From assembly GCF_002929355.1 (NCBI RefSeq), contig NZ_PJIR01000010.1:42253-106252 (forward strand): a stretch of DNA of 64,000 bases, read 5' to 3'. This document shows positions 33,865-42,279 of this stretch, piece by piece. The position numbers and the translations under genes are program-made. How positions within the stretch are numbered: position 1 is the stretch's first letter; each line of letters starts with the position of its first letter. The stretch comes from Arthrobacter sp. B0490. GTDB lineage: Bacteria; Actinomycetota; Actinomycetes; Actinomycetales; Micrococcaceae. The notes beneath the pieces were generated by a model. The model worked only from the letters and a program-made list of their open reading frames with translations, had not been told where the DNA came from and ran no database searches.

Positions 33865-35226
33865 GTGGATCAGACACTGCCGGACAACCGCCGACTCAGC
33901 CGCAGTATCCTCCGGCTCGCCGTGCCGGCCCTGGGCGCCCTCATCGCCGAGCCGCTCTTCCTGCTGGCGGACTCGGCGATCGTCGGGCACCTCGGTGTCG
34001 ACCAGCTCGCCGGCGTGGGCCTCGCGTCCACGGTGCTGCAGACCGCCGTCGGGCTGATGGTCTTCCTCGCCTACTCGACCACGCCCGCCGTCGCCCGCCT
34101 GCTGGGGGCGGGCCGCCGGCCCGAGGCGCTCGCCGCCGGGCGCGACGGCGTGGGCCTCGCCGTGCTCCTCGGTGTCGTCCTCTCCGTCGCCGGGTGGACC
34201 GCGGCCCCCCGGCTCGCCTCGCTCCTCGGTGCGGAGGGCGCCGTCCACGCCTTCGCCGTCGACTACCTCCGCTGGTCCATGCCAGGGCTCACCGCGATGC
34301 TCGTGGTGCTCGCCGCCACGGGCGTGCTGCGCGGGCTGCAGGACACGCGGACCCCGCTGGTCGTCGCCGGGGCGGGGTTCGCCGTCAACATCGTCCTCAA
34401 CTACCTGCTCGTGTACGGCGCCGGGATGTCGGTGGCCGGCTCCGCCCTCGGCACGAGCCTCGCGCAGTGGGGCATGGCCGCCGTCTACCTCGTGATGATC
34501 GTGCGGTCCTCCCGGCGGGACGGCGTGTCGCTGAAGCCGTCGCTGGGCGGTATCCGGAGAACAGCGGGCGTGGGCTCATGGCTCATGCTGCGCACCCTCT
34601 CGCTGCGCGTGGCGATCCTCGCCACGGTGTTCGTGGCGACGGCGCAGGGTCCCCTCAGCCTCGCCTCCCACCAGCTCGTCATGACCGTCTTCACGTTCCT
34701 CGCGTTCGCGCTCGATGCCCTGGCCATCGCCGCCCAGGCGCTGATCGGCAAGGAGCTCGGGTCCGGGAACCGACCCCTCGCACGGGCACTCACCCGCCGG
34801 ATGATCGTGTGGGGCGTGGGGTTCGGCGTGGTGACCGGATGCCTGCTCGCCGCAGTGGCGCCCTTCGTGGGGTGGATCTTCACCACCGATCCCGCCGTGC
34901 AGGCTGCCTTCGCGGCCGGGCTGTGGGTGCTCGCCGCCTCCCAGCCGGTCTGCGGTTTCGTGTTCGTCCTCGACGGCGTCCTGATCGGTGCGGGCGACGC
35001 CCGCTACCTGGCGCTCGCCGGCGTCGCGAACCTCGTGGCGTACGTGCCTCTGCTCGTCCTCGTGGGCCGTGCGGACCTCACGGGCGGCGAGGGGATCGTA
35101 TGGCTCTGGCTGGCCTTCGGCGTCGGGTACATGCTGGCACGGGCCGTGACCCTCGGGTGGCGTGTGCGCGACGATCGGTGGATGGTCACGGGAGCCACGC
35201 GGGGCAGGGCGGGCCGGGCGGCGTAG
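33865..35226 (+). CDS. MATE-family (DinF-like) efflux transporter
   Basis: A 453-residue transporter with 12 hydrophobic helices in two similar halves. LAVPALGALIAEPLFLLADS and AIVGHLGVDQLAGVGLAST at the N-terminus are typical of the DinF branch of MATE, as are ATGVLRGLQDTRTPL and the second-half FALDALAIAAQALIGKELGS. It would export drugs or metabolites by sodium or proton exchange. It starts at GTG 33865 with no ribosome binding site, 6 bases after TAGGCT. Confidence 0.92.
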   Translation: MDQTLPDNRRLSRSILRLAVPALGALIAEPLFLLADSAIVGHLGVDQLAGVGLASTVLQTAVGLMVFLAYSTTPAVARLLGAGRRPEALAAGRDGVGLAVLLGVVLSVAGWTAAPRLASLLGAEGAVHAFAVDYLRWSMPGLTAMLVVLAATGVLRGLQDTRTPLVVAGAGFAVNIVLNYLLVYGAGMSVAGSALGTSLAQWGMAAVYLVMIVRSSRRDGVSLKPSLGGIRRTAGVGSWLMLRTLSLRVAILATVFVATAQGPLSLASHQLVMTVFTFLAFALDALAIAAQALIGKELGSGNRPLARALTRRMIVWGVGFGVVTGCLLAAVAPFVGWIFTTDPAVQAAFAAGLWVLAASQPVCGFVFVLDGVLIGAGDARYLALAGVANLVAYVPLLVLVGRADLTGGEGIVWLWLAFGVGYMLARAVTLGWRVRDDRWMVTGATRGRAGRAA

Positions 35227-35293
35227 CGGGCGCGCTGGTGTCCCTCCATCGATGGCGGCAGGATGGGGACGAGCGAACAACCGGAGGTGAGAC

Positions 35294-35977
35294 ATGTCCG
35301 CAGGTGTCGGTGTCCCTGCCGTCGACGAGGTGCTGGCGGAACTGTCCGCGCTCGAGGATCCCCGGATGCGGGCGGTGAACGAGAAGCATGGGGACGACCA
35401 CGGCGTGAACCTGTCCGCCCTGCGTGCCGTGGCGAAGCGCCTGAAGACCCAGCAGGACCTGGCGAGGGACCTGTGGGCGACGGGGGACACGGCGGCGCGG
35501 CTCCTGGCCCTGCTGATCTGCCGCCCCAGGGCCTTCGACCACGACGACCTGGACACGATGCTGCGGCAGGCACGCCCCCCGAAGGTGCAGGACTGGCTGG
35601 TCAACTACGTGGTGAAGAAGAACCCGCACGCCGAACGGCTGCGCCTCGAATGGCTGGCCGACCCGGACCCCGTCGTGGCCGGCGCCGGGTGGGCGCTCAC
35701 GAGCGAGCGCGTGGGGAAGACCCCCGAAGGGCTCGACCTCCCGGCGCTGCTGGACACGATCGAGGCCGGGATGAAGGACGCCCCCGACCGGCTGCAGTGG
35801 GCGATGAACCAGACCCTGGCGCAGATCGGGATCTGCCACGAGGCGCACAGGGCGCGTGCCGTCGCCATCGGCGAGCGCCTCGAGGTCCTCAAGGACCACC
35901 CGACGCCGCCGAACTGCACGTCCCCGTTCGCGCCGAGCTGGATCCGGGAGATGGTGGGCCGGCAACAGGGGGCGTAG
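35294..35977 (+). CDS. AlkD-like DNA alkylation repair HEAT protein
   Basis: A 227-residue all-helical HEAT-like protein with similarity to AlkD DNA glycosylases: MRAVNEKHGDDHGVNLSALR at the start, then LWATGDTAARLLALLI, VQDWLVNYVVKKNPHAERLR and VAGAGWALTSERV. AlkD removes alkylated purines. Whether the catalytic Asp/Trp are kept cannot be judged without alignment, so it could also be a non-catalytic relative. GGAGGTGAG precedes the ATG. Confidence 0.88.
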   Translation: MSAGVGVPAVDEVLAELSALEDPRMRAVNEKHGDDHGVNLSALRAVAKRLKTQQDLARDLWATGDTAARLLALLICRPRAFDHDDLDTMLRQARPPKVQDWLVNYVVKKNPHAERLRLEWLADPDPVVAGAGWALTSERVGKTPEGLDLPALLDTIEAGMKDAPDRLQWAMNQTLAQIGICHEAHRARAVAIGERLEVLKDHPTPPNCTSPFAPSWIREMVGRQQGA

Positions 35978-36110
35978 GGCGGCGAGGGCACTCCTGAGGC
36001 GGCATCGGGGCGGGATGACCCTGGGGACGACCGGCAGGACGACGCCCACGACGTCGCGTGCGCGCAGTGCCGGCGCCGCAGCCCCGGCCGCCGCCTCGCC
36101 GGCCGGCCGG

Positions 36111-36812
36111 CTACGGGGAGACGAGCAGTGAGAAACCGAGATGCGGTACGTCGATCGGGATGAGGGTTCCCTCGCCCGGAGCAGGGCGGACCCTCTCGCC
36201 GACCAGGTGTGCACCGGAATTCCCGACGACGACCCGCCCGCCGGCATTGAGGAGCGCGGCGTTCCCGGGGATGGCTCGAAGGGTGGGCATGAGGATCTCC
36301 TCGAGCGTCCTGATCCGTATGTCGCAGCCCGCTACCCCCGCGAATTCTCCTTCGAGCTGGATCGGCGCCGAATAGGTGAGGATGTATTCGTCCATCCCGA
36401 GGTAGTCGACGTACGGTCCCCAGACGGTCTGTTCGCCGGTCCGGTTCGCCGAGGCGAAGAAGGGCATGTTCTGGTAGTCGTAGAACCGTTCCCCACCCGG
36501 TGTCAGGTCGAACTCGAGCTTCTCGATGCTGCGCTCACGCCGGATCCACCACTCGAGACCGCCGTCCTTGCTCCTGATCGCCCCGGTGGAGAAAATGGCT
36601 CCCGCTCCCACGACGAAATCGTGCGAACCCAGGAATGCCTCCGCCAGGGTCTCCAGTCGTCCGACATCACCCGGGGTGATCGTGAGGGGGCGCGGACGGT
36701 CCGACCACAGGGCCGCCGACGCTGCAGCGAACCGGTGGACGTCGAGGCTCAGGGCGTTCGTCCAGGCCGCGATCTCGCCTGCGGCCCTGAGCGCCGGGAC
36801 GTTGGTGGTCAT
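36111..36812 (-). CDS. Soluble PDC/Cache-domain sensor protein
   Basis: A 233-residue protein consisting of a Cache (PDC-like) ligand-binding domain: LAEAFLGSHDFVVGAGAIFS, then LEWWIRRERS, FYDYQNMPFFASANRTGEQT, VWGPYVDYLGMDEYILTYSA and EFAGVAGCDIRIRTLEEIL. There is no signal peptide, membrane helix or output domain, which is unusual, because Cache domains normally sit outside the membrane in receptors. Its ATG overlaps the TGA of the GntR gene, so the two are made together. It probably binds the small molecule handled by the adjacent Dmm-type cluster (inference). Confidence 0.85.
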   Translation of the reverse strand: MTTNVPALRAAGEIAAWTNALSLDVHRFAAASAALWSDRPRPLTITPGDVGRLETLAEAFLGSHDFVVGAGAIFSTGAIRSKDGGLEWWIRRERSIEKLEFDLTPGGERFYDYQNMPFFASANRTGEQTVWGPYVDYLGMDEYILTYSAPIQLEGEFAGVAGCDIRIRTLEEILMPTLRAIPGNAALLNAGGRVVVGNSGAHLVGERVRPAPGEGTLIPIDVPHLGFSLLVSP

Positions 36813-37567
36813 GCGCGCTCCTCCCGGGTGGGGTACCCGAGGGCCAGTTTGGTGTCCACGAGGTGATGGATGTCGTGCCGGATGTGGTGGAGGACCAACC
36901 GCTGGGCCTCCTCGGGCGAGTCGTCGGCGATGGCGCGTGCGACGGCGAGGTGTTCGGCGGCCACCCGTTCCGGATCCCGCGTCGGGGACAGGGGTGCCCA
37001 CAGGGCCTGCACCGTTTCCGCCTGCAGGCGGATCTCGGCGTTCATGAGCCGCGGCGACTGCGCGAGCACCGCCAGTTCGATGTGGAACCGGCTGTCCGCG
37101 TGCGCTCGGGCTTCGGACCTGTCCGACATGACCAGGGCTCGAGCAAGGTCCAGGAGTCTGCCGACCTCGTGGGGCTCGGCCCGGTCGCAGGCCAGGCGCA
37201 CCGTGGCGGCAGCGATGGCCGCATGCTCGTCACCGAGGTCCCGTAGCTCGGCGATGGAGGTCTCCTCGAACCATTTCCGCATCACGTCCGCCGAGGTGAA
37301 GGGTTGTCGGACGATGAACGTCCCGCCGCTGCGTCCCCGCCGTGTCGCGACGATCCCCTGGTGCCGGAGATCGGACAGGGCTTCCCTGAGGGTGGACGGT
37401 GCGACGCCGAACATCTCCGACAGGGCCGTCTCCGACGGGAGCCGCTCGCCGACCTTCAGCAGGCCCAGGGAGATCGCCTTCGAGATCCTGTCCACGATGG
37501 CTCCGGAGCGCTCGGTCTCCGGCAGCGATCGGTAGACGTGGGCCTGAAAGGCTGTGGTGGGTGCCAA
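36809..37567 (-). CDS. GntR-family (FadR subfamily) repressor
   Basis: A 252-residue regulator. The N-terminal winged helix (about 22-90) has LGLLKVGERLPSETALSEMF, then APSTLREALSDLRHQGIVAT and RRGRSGGTFIV. The C-terminal FCD domain (105-240) has HADSRFHIELAVLAQSPRLM and AVARAIADDSPEEAQRLVLH with His residues that usually bind a metal and a carboxylate ligand. It starts at TTG 37567 with GGAG upstream. It is divergent from the permease-dmm operon and is its likely regulator. Confidence 0.9.
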   Translation of the reverse strand: MAPTTAFQAHVYRSLPETERSGAIVDRISKAISLGLLKVGERLPSETALSEMFGVAPSTLREALSDLRHQGIVATRRGRSGGTFIVRQPFTSADVMRKWFEETSIAELRDLGDEHAAIAAATVRLACDRAEPHEVGRLLDLARALVMSDRSEARAHADSRFHIELAVLAQSPRLMNAEIRLQAETVQALWAPLSPTRDPERVAAEHLAVARAIADDSPEEAQRLVLHHIRHDIHHLVDTKLALGYPTREERA

Positions 37568-37903
37568 GAGGGGACTCCATGCGGTGGAAGGACAGCACTG
37601 ACTCTAGTCGGGGGCCGGCCTCCGATGACGGATGGCCGACAGGCGCACCTGCCTCCCGTCCGCGTCCCGGCGCGACTGCCGGCGGATCCGACGTCGTCCC
37701 CGTGTCTGCCGAGTGTAGCCGGGGACGCAGGAAATCCCCCGGAAACATAGGTTATGTCGTCCCTGATCCTCCTGTCCGGTCCGCAGAACGGCCTCGGATG
37801 CCGCCCCGAGGACCGTATTGCGATCCTAAACATTTGAAACTATAGTTTTTTCCGACGTGGTCCAGCTCACATGAGCCCCGGAGGATCCCAGAGAAGGAAC
37901 CCG
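37568..37903. promoter_or_regulatory. Divergent control region of the gntR-cache and permease-dmm operons
   Basis: 336 bases without a gene. The right part is AT-rich and holds a perfect palindrome AAACTATAGTTT (37837-37848). An ATG at 37871 is in frame with the permease but has no ribosome binding site. Confidence 0.6.
37837..37848. promoter_or_regulatory. Candidate operator palindrome AAACTATAGTTT
   Basis: A perfect 12-base palindrome about 60 bases before the permease start, in an AT-rich island that stands out from the surrounding GC-rich DNA. It is a candidate binding site of the divergently coded GntR protein. Confidence 0.5.
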
Positions 37904-39451
37904 ATGCGTGTAGATAGTGTGGAACCGTCCAAGGACTCCATCGCCGACGAGGACGCCGAGCACCTTGCCAGTCTCGGCTACTCCTACGAGAGGCAGTTCA
38001 AGCGGGAGATGACGTTCTGGGGGAACGTCTCGCTGGGGTTCACCTACCTCTCGCCGGTCGTGGCCGTGTACTCGCTGTTCGCGGCGTCGCTGGGCGTCGC
38101 CGGTCCCCCGATGTTCTGGTCCCTCGTCATCGTCGGCATCGGTCAGCTCCTCGTCGCCACGGTCTTCGGTGAGGTCGTCGCGGCGTACCCCGTGGCCGGC
38201 GGGGTCTACCCCTGGTCCCGCAGGCTCTGGGGCCGCAAATGGGGCTGGATGAACGGCTGGGTCTACCTCGTGGCACTCCTGACCACCATCGCCAGCGTCG
38301 CGTACGGCGCAGGGCCGTTCCTGAGCACCCTCGTGGGCATGGCGAACACCGTCGACTCCATCATCGTCTCGGGTCTCGTCGTCATAGCGCTGGCCACGGT
38401 CCTGAACCTGGGAGGAACCAAGGTCCTGAACACCGTGGCGATGATCGGCCTCCTGGCGGAGCTCGGCGGGGCACTCGCCGTGGGGACCTGGCTGCTGCTG
38501 ACGGCCCGGCACCACGACCTCGGCGTCCTGTTCCAGTCCTTCGGTGCCGGAGAGGGCAGCAGCTATTTCGTGGCGTTCGCGGCCGCGGGGCTGATCGGCA
38601 TCTTCCAGTACTACGGATTCGAAGCCTGCGGCGACGTGGCCGAGGAGGTCCCGAATCCGGGCCGCACGATCCCCAGGGCCATGCGGATGACCATCTACAT
38701 CGGCGGGTTCGCGGCGATGTTCGTCTGCCTGTCCCTGATCCTCGCCGTCCCCGACTTCGCGGCGGTGATCTCCGGCGCCGACACGGATCCCGTCGGCAAC
38801 ATCCTCCTCTCGGCCTTCGGTCCCGTCGGTTTCAAGGTGGTCCTCGCCATCGTCCTGGTCTCGTTCCTCTCCTGCGTCCTGAGCCTGCAGGCAGCCACCT
38901 CGCGTCTCGCCTACTCGATGGCCCGTGACGGCATCCTCCCGGGCAGCCGGCTCCTCAGCACGTTCAGCGAATCCCGCCACGTGCCTCCGTACGCCCTGCT
39001 CCTCGCAGGACTGGTGCCCGCCGTCATCGTCATCGGCTCGAAGGTCTCCAGCGACGCCCTGACGGTGATCATCTCCTTCGCCGCCATGGGGATGTACATG
39101 GGGTTCCAGATGGTCGTCCTCGCCTCGCTGCGAGCCCGTCTCCTCGGCTGGAAGCCGAACGGGGCCTTCCGATTGGGTGCCTGGGGCATCCCGGTCAACA
39201 TCGCGGCCCTCGTCTGGGGCGTCCTCGGCATGGTCAACATGGCCTGGCCCCGGACACCCGAGGACGGCTGGTTCGCCAACTACGTCGTCCTGATCTCCGC
39301 GGTCTCCGTCGTGGTGCTGGGCCTTGTCTACATGGCCTGGAAGAAGCCGTACCTCAAGGGGGATGCTCCGGCAGCCGACGCCGTCCCCACCGCCCCGGCC
39401 GGCGATCAGCGGGCCGCCGTCCTGTCGGCTCCGACGAAGGACCAGGGGTAG
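37904..39451 (+). CDS. APC-family amino acid/amine permease
   Basis: A 515-residue permease with 12 hydrophobic helices of the amino acid-polyamine-organocation family: NVSLGFTYLSPVVAVYSLFA, then GEVVAAYPVAGGVYPWSRRL, GIFQYYGFEACGDVAEEVPN, PGRTIPRAM and CVLSLQAATSRLAYSMARDG. The start at 37904 is preferred because AAGGAA lies 5 bases before it; 37871 is an alternative. It leads the dmmABC operon and probably imports the amine or N-methylated amino acid that the Dmm enzyme oxidises. Confidence 0.92.
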   Translation: MRVDSVEPSKDSIADEDAEHLASLGYSYERQFKREMTFWGNVSLGFTYLSPVVAVYSLFAASLGVAGPPMFWSLVIVGIGQLLVATVFGEVVAAYPVAGGVYPWSRRLWGRKWGWMNGWVYLVALLTTIASVAYGAGPFLSTLVGMANTVDSIIVSGLVVIALATVLNLGGTKVLNTVAMIGLLAELGGALAVGTWLLLTARHHDLGVLFQSFGAGEGSSYFVAFAAAGLIGIFQYYGFEACGDVAEEVPNPGRTIPRAMRMTIYIGGFAAMFVCLSLILAVPDFAAVISGADTDPVGNILLSAFGPVGFKVVLAIVLVSFLSCVLSLQAATSRLAYSMARDGILPGSRLLSTFSESRHVPPYALLLAGLVPAVIVIGSKVSSDALTVIISFAAMGMYMGFQMVVLASLRARLLGWKPNGAFRLGAWGIPVNIAALVWGVLGMVNMAWPRTPEDGWFANYVVLISAVSVVVLGLVYMAWKKPYLKGDAPAADAVPTAPAGDQRAAVLSAPTKDQG

Positions 39452-39458
39452 CAGGACC

Positions 39459-40064
39459 ATGCTGATCACCGGCATCAAGAGTCGGCCCGTGTACGACGAG
39501 CTGACGCCCATGGCGACCGGCGCGAGCCATGTCGCTGCCGCACAGGGCAGCGGCGGAGAGCCGCTGGTACGGCTGCTCCGGGAGATGGACCCGGACCAGC
39601 TGTCGGCGACCACCGTGCTGTACTCGGTCGAGTCGTTCACCGGGAAGAACCACCTGGCCGACCTCCAGGACTTCGCGGTGCGCGAACTCGTCGTGTTCCC
39701 GACCAACGCCGACGCCGTGAGCGGGCTCGACGCGCTCCTCGCGACGGCGAAGATGGGCACCCGGCTGTACCTCTCCGGCTCGGAGGGCTTCATCGGCACG
39801 TCCATGCAGGTCGCCACCTCCTACGGCATGAACCGGGACGAGGTGCTCCGTGAGCACGCGGGTTCCTTCGTGCGACGCGTGTGGTGCGCGCACTGCAGCC
39901 ACTATTCCGAGAACGTCTCCCGGCGGATCTTCCGATGCCCCGGATGCGCACGCCACCTGATCGTCCGGGATCACTACTCCGGGAGGCTGGCTGCCTTCCA
40001 GGGCGTGAAAGCGGACGGCGAAGTACCGGGCGAGCTCCCGGAGAACGAGGAGTTGGACACATGA
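39459..40064 (+). CDS. dmmA: Dimethylamine monooxygenase subunit DmmA-like
   Basis: A 201-residue protein matching DmmA. There is an alpha/beta N-terminal part (TVLYSVESFTGKNHLADLQD, then LYLSGSEGFIGT) and a C-terminal zinc-ribbon-like module with C143/C146 (WCAHCSHY) and C160/C163 (RCPGCARHLIVRDHYSGRLA). DmmA works with DmmB and DmmC in the NADPH-dependent oxidation of dimethylamine to methylamine and formaldehyde. It begins 7 bases after the permease gene and overlaps dmmB by ATGA. Confidence 0.88.
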   Translation: MLITGIKSRPVYDELTPMATGASHVAAAQGSGGEPLVRLLREMDPDQLSATTVLYSVESFTGKNHLADLQDFAVRELVVFPTNADAVSGLDALLATAKMGTRLYLSGSEGFIGTSMQVATSYGMNRDEVLREHAGSFVRRVWCAHCSHYSENVSRRIFRCPGCARHLIVRDHYSGRLAAFQGVKADGEVPGELPENEELDT

Positions 40065-41032
40065 GCGAGGCGCATCACGGAGCACTGCACCTCAGGGTGA
40101 AGCGCATCGAGGCGGTCACACCCGAGATCAACCGGTACACGTTCTCCGCGGCGGACGGATCCTGGCTCCCTCCCTTCTCGGGCGGCAGCCACATCAGGGT
40201 CCTCATCCCGTTCGAGGGGGAGACCCGGCGCAACGCGTACTCGCTCATGAGTTCGCCCTACGACACCAGCGAATACCAGATCGCCGTCCGCCGGGTCGAG
40301 GAGGGGAAGCGCGGCTCGATCGCCATGCACAGGGACATCCGCGAGGGCGATGTCCTGACCGCCACCATCCCGGCGAACCTCTTCCCCGTCTCCAAGCACG
40401 CCCGGCACCACGTCTTCATCGCCGGGGGTGTCGGGGTCACTCCCATCTACGCGCAGTTGGACGAACTGAGCCTGAAGGGCAGCTCGTTCGAGCTCCACCT
40501 CGCCGTGCGTGGCCCGGAGCACGCCGCCCTCGGTCACGAACTCCGGGAACGCTACGGGGACAGGGTGGTGCTGTACGGAGACGGCGACGGGACCCGGCTG
40601 AACTCGCACGAGATCCTCGGCGGGCTGCCGCTCGGCACCCACGCCTACGTCTGCGGGCCCTCGCGCATGGTCGACGACGTCATCGGTGCGGCCCACGCCC
40701 ACGGCTGGACGGACTCGCACATCCACTTCGAGCGGTTCGAGGACCTCGGCTCGACCGGCGACCCCTTCTCCGTCACCCTGGCCCGGTCCGGCGCCGTCGT
40801 CGAGGTGTCCCCCGAGCAGTCGCTGCTGGAGGCGGTCGAGGAGGCGGGACACAAGCTGCCCTACCTCTGCCGCGGAGGCGCATGCGGCGAGTGCGAGACG
40901 GAGGTCCTCGAACTCGAAGGCACCCTCGACCACCGGGACGACTGGCTCTCCGAATCGGACCGGTGCACGAACAAGCTCATCATGCCCTGCGTCTCGCGGG
41001 CCACCTGCACGAAACTCGTTCTGAACGCCTAA
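40061..41032 (+). CDS. dmmB: Dimethylamine monooxygenase reductase subunit DmmB-like (PDR/VanB type)
   Basis: A 323-residue flavin-iron-sulfur reductase. There is a flavin-binding barrel (1-110, RRNAYSLMSSPYD), an NAD(P)H domain (HVFIAGGVGVTPIYAQLDEL, then THAYVCGPSRMVDDV) and a C-terminal plant-type [2Fe-2S] ferredoxin with C270, C275, C278 (CRGGACGEC) and a fourth cysteine at 302 or 310. It passes electrons from NADPH to the haem subunit DmmC. Its ATG overlaps the dmmA stop. Confidence 0.9.
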   Translation: MSEAHHGALHLRVKRIEAVTPEINRYTFSAADGSWLPPFSGGSHIRVLIPFEGETRRNAYSLMSSPYDTSEYQIAVRRVEEGKRGSIAMHRDIREGDVLTATIPANLFPVSKHARHHVFIAGGVGVTPIYAQLDELSLKGSSFELHLAVRGPEHAALGHELRERYGDRVVLYGDGDGTRLNSHEILGGLPLGTHAYVCGPSRMVDDVIGAAHAHGWTDSHIHFERFEDLGSTGDPFSVTLARSGAVVEVSPEQSLLEAVEEAGHKLPYLCRGGACGECETEVLELEGTLDHRDDWLSESDRCTNKLIMPCVSRATCTKLVLNA

Positions 41033-41043
41033 GGAGCACACCG

Positions 41044-42132
41044 ATGACAGCCGTATCCAACCCCGCCGGATTCACGCCGGACGAGACGTACACACCGGAC
41101 GGGGAGTACCGGTTCCGGAACTCCCGCGAGGCGGTCCGCCGTCTCCCCTTCCCGTTCCCGGACGACGAGTACATGTACTCGATGAACCTCGAACCGCATG
41201 TCCCGGCCGGTGCCGGCGCGCTGAGGGCCGCCTTCGACGTCGACGAGCACTATGTGTCCGAGTGTGCCCATCGCGATCAGATGCTGCAGGAGATGCCGGG
41301 TGTCCACTACCTCGCCCTGCCGCACATGATGGAAGCGCAGTGGGACCTCCTCGAGCTCATCTTCGAGTCCTACAACAGGGACTTCCCCGAGCACTTCACC
41401 CTCACCAGGAACGGGAACGAGTGGCGGTGGCAGAACCGGCTCCTCGGCATCGACGACTCCTTCACGTTCGGCGATCCCGACACCCTGCCGATGGACCCGA
41501 TGGAGTATGCGACACGCCAGGCCCAGGGGGAGTTCGTCGTCCTCGAGGAGAGGGACAACACCCTCGTCATCGGCGCCGGGATGACCACCCAGCGCGCCGA
41601 CTACTCCCTGCAGTTCAACCTCGGCATGAACTTCGCCGAGTTCCACGGCCCCGTGCCCAAGCTGGACAAGATGGGGATCCTCGACCGGGCTCTCAAGTTC
41701 CTGCTCCGCATGAAGCCCGGCCACCCCGTCCGGCGCGTCAACTGGTCGCTGACCGTCCACCCGCGTCTCGAGACCTCGGTGGAGACGCTCCCGGACTGGG
41801 CCCCGGACCGGGCGGAGGTCACGGCCGGGAACGCGGGAGACATGGTGTACCTGCGCATCGAACTGCAGCCCCTGCACCGCCTGCCCCGGTCGAACGCCAT
41901 CGTCTTCCCGGTCCGCACCTACCTCGTCAGCCTGGCCGAACTGGTGGAGCACGCCCCGGACTGGGCGAAACGGGTACATCGCGCGCTCGCGTCCCTGGAC
42001 CCCGAACTCGCCGACTACAAGGGCTTCCACCGGTACCACGGCGCTGCCGTCGCATGGCTCGCACAGCACGACGACGGTGCACCGCTGGCTGCCGGCTACC
42101 CCTGGTACCCGGAGGGGATCCAACCCGGCTGA
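41044..42132 (+). CDS. dmmC: Haem-dependent oxidative N-demethylase subunit DmmC-like (DUF3445)
   Basis: A 362-residue protein of the haem-dependent oxidative N-demethylase alpha-subunit family: FPFPDDEYMYSMNLEP, then LPHMMEAQWDLLELIFESYN, NRLLGIDDSFTFGD, FVVLEERDNTLVIGAGMTTQ and NWSLTVHPRLETSVE. It is the site of oxygen activation on a haem, using electrons from DmmB. It lies 11 bases after dmmB. The tetrahydrofolate-binding fourth subunit described in some such systems is not in this window. Confidence 0.9.
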   Translation: MTAVSNPAGFTPDETYTPDGEYRFRNSREAVRRLPFPFPDDEYMYSMNLEPHVPAGAGALRAAFDVDEHYVSECAHRDQMLQEMPGVHYLALPHMMEAQWDLLELIFESYNRDFPEHFTLTRNGNEWRWQNRLLGIDDSFTFGDPDTLPMDPMEYATRQAQGEFVVLEERDNTLVIGAGMTTQRADYSLQFNLGMNFAEFHGPVPKLDKMGILDRALKFLLRMKPGHPVRRVNWSLTVHPRLETSVETLPDWAPDRAEVTAGNAGDMVYLRIELQPLHRLPRSNAIVFPVRTYLVSLAELVEHAPDWAKRVHRALASLDPELADYKGFHRYHGAAVAWLAQHDDGAPLAAGYPWYPEGIQPG

Positions 42133-42279
42133 AGCTCGGCCGCCGGACCCGGAGTGCGGGCCCTCTGGACGCGATGCCCCCGGGTTGGTTCACTGGGTCC
42201 TGACGGGATCCCTCGATACCGAGGAGTGCCGGGGGAGAGCCCGGAGGGCGCGGATCAGGACGACATCAGGGAGGCAGAG

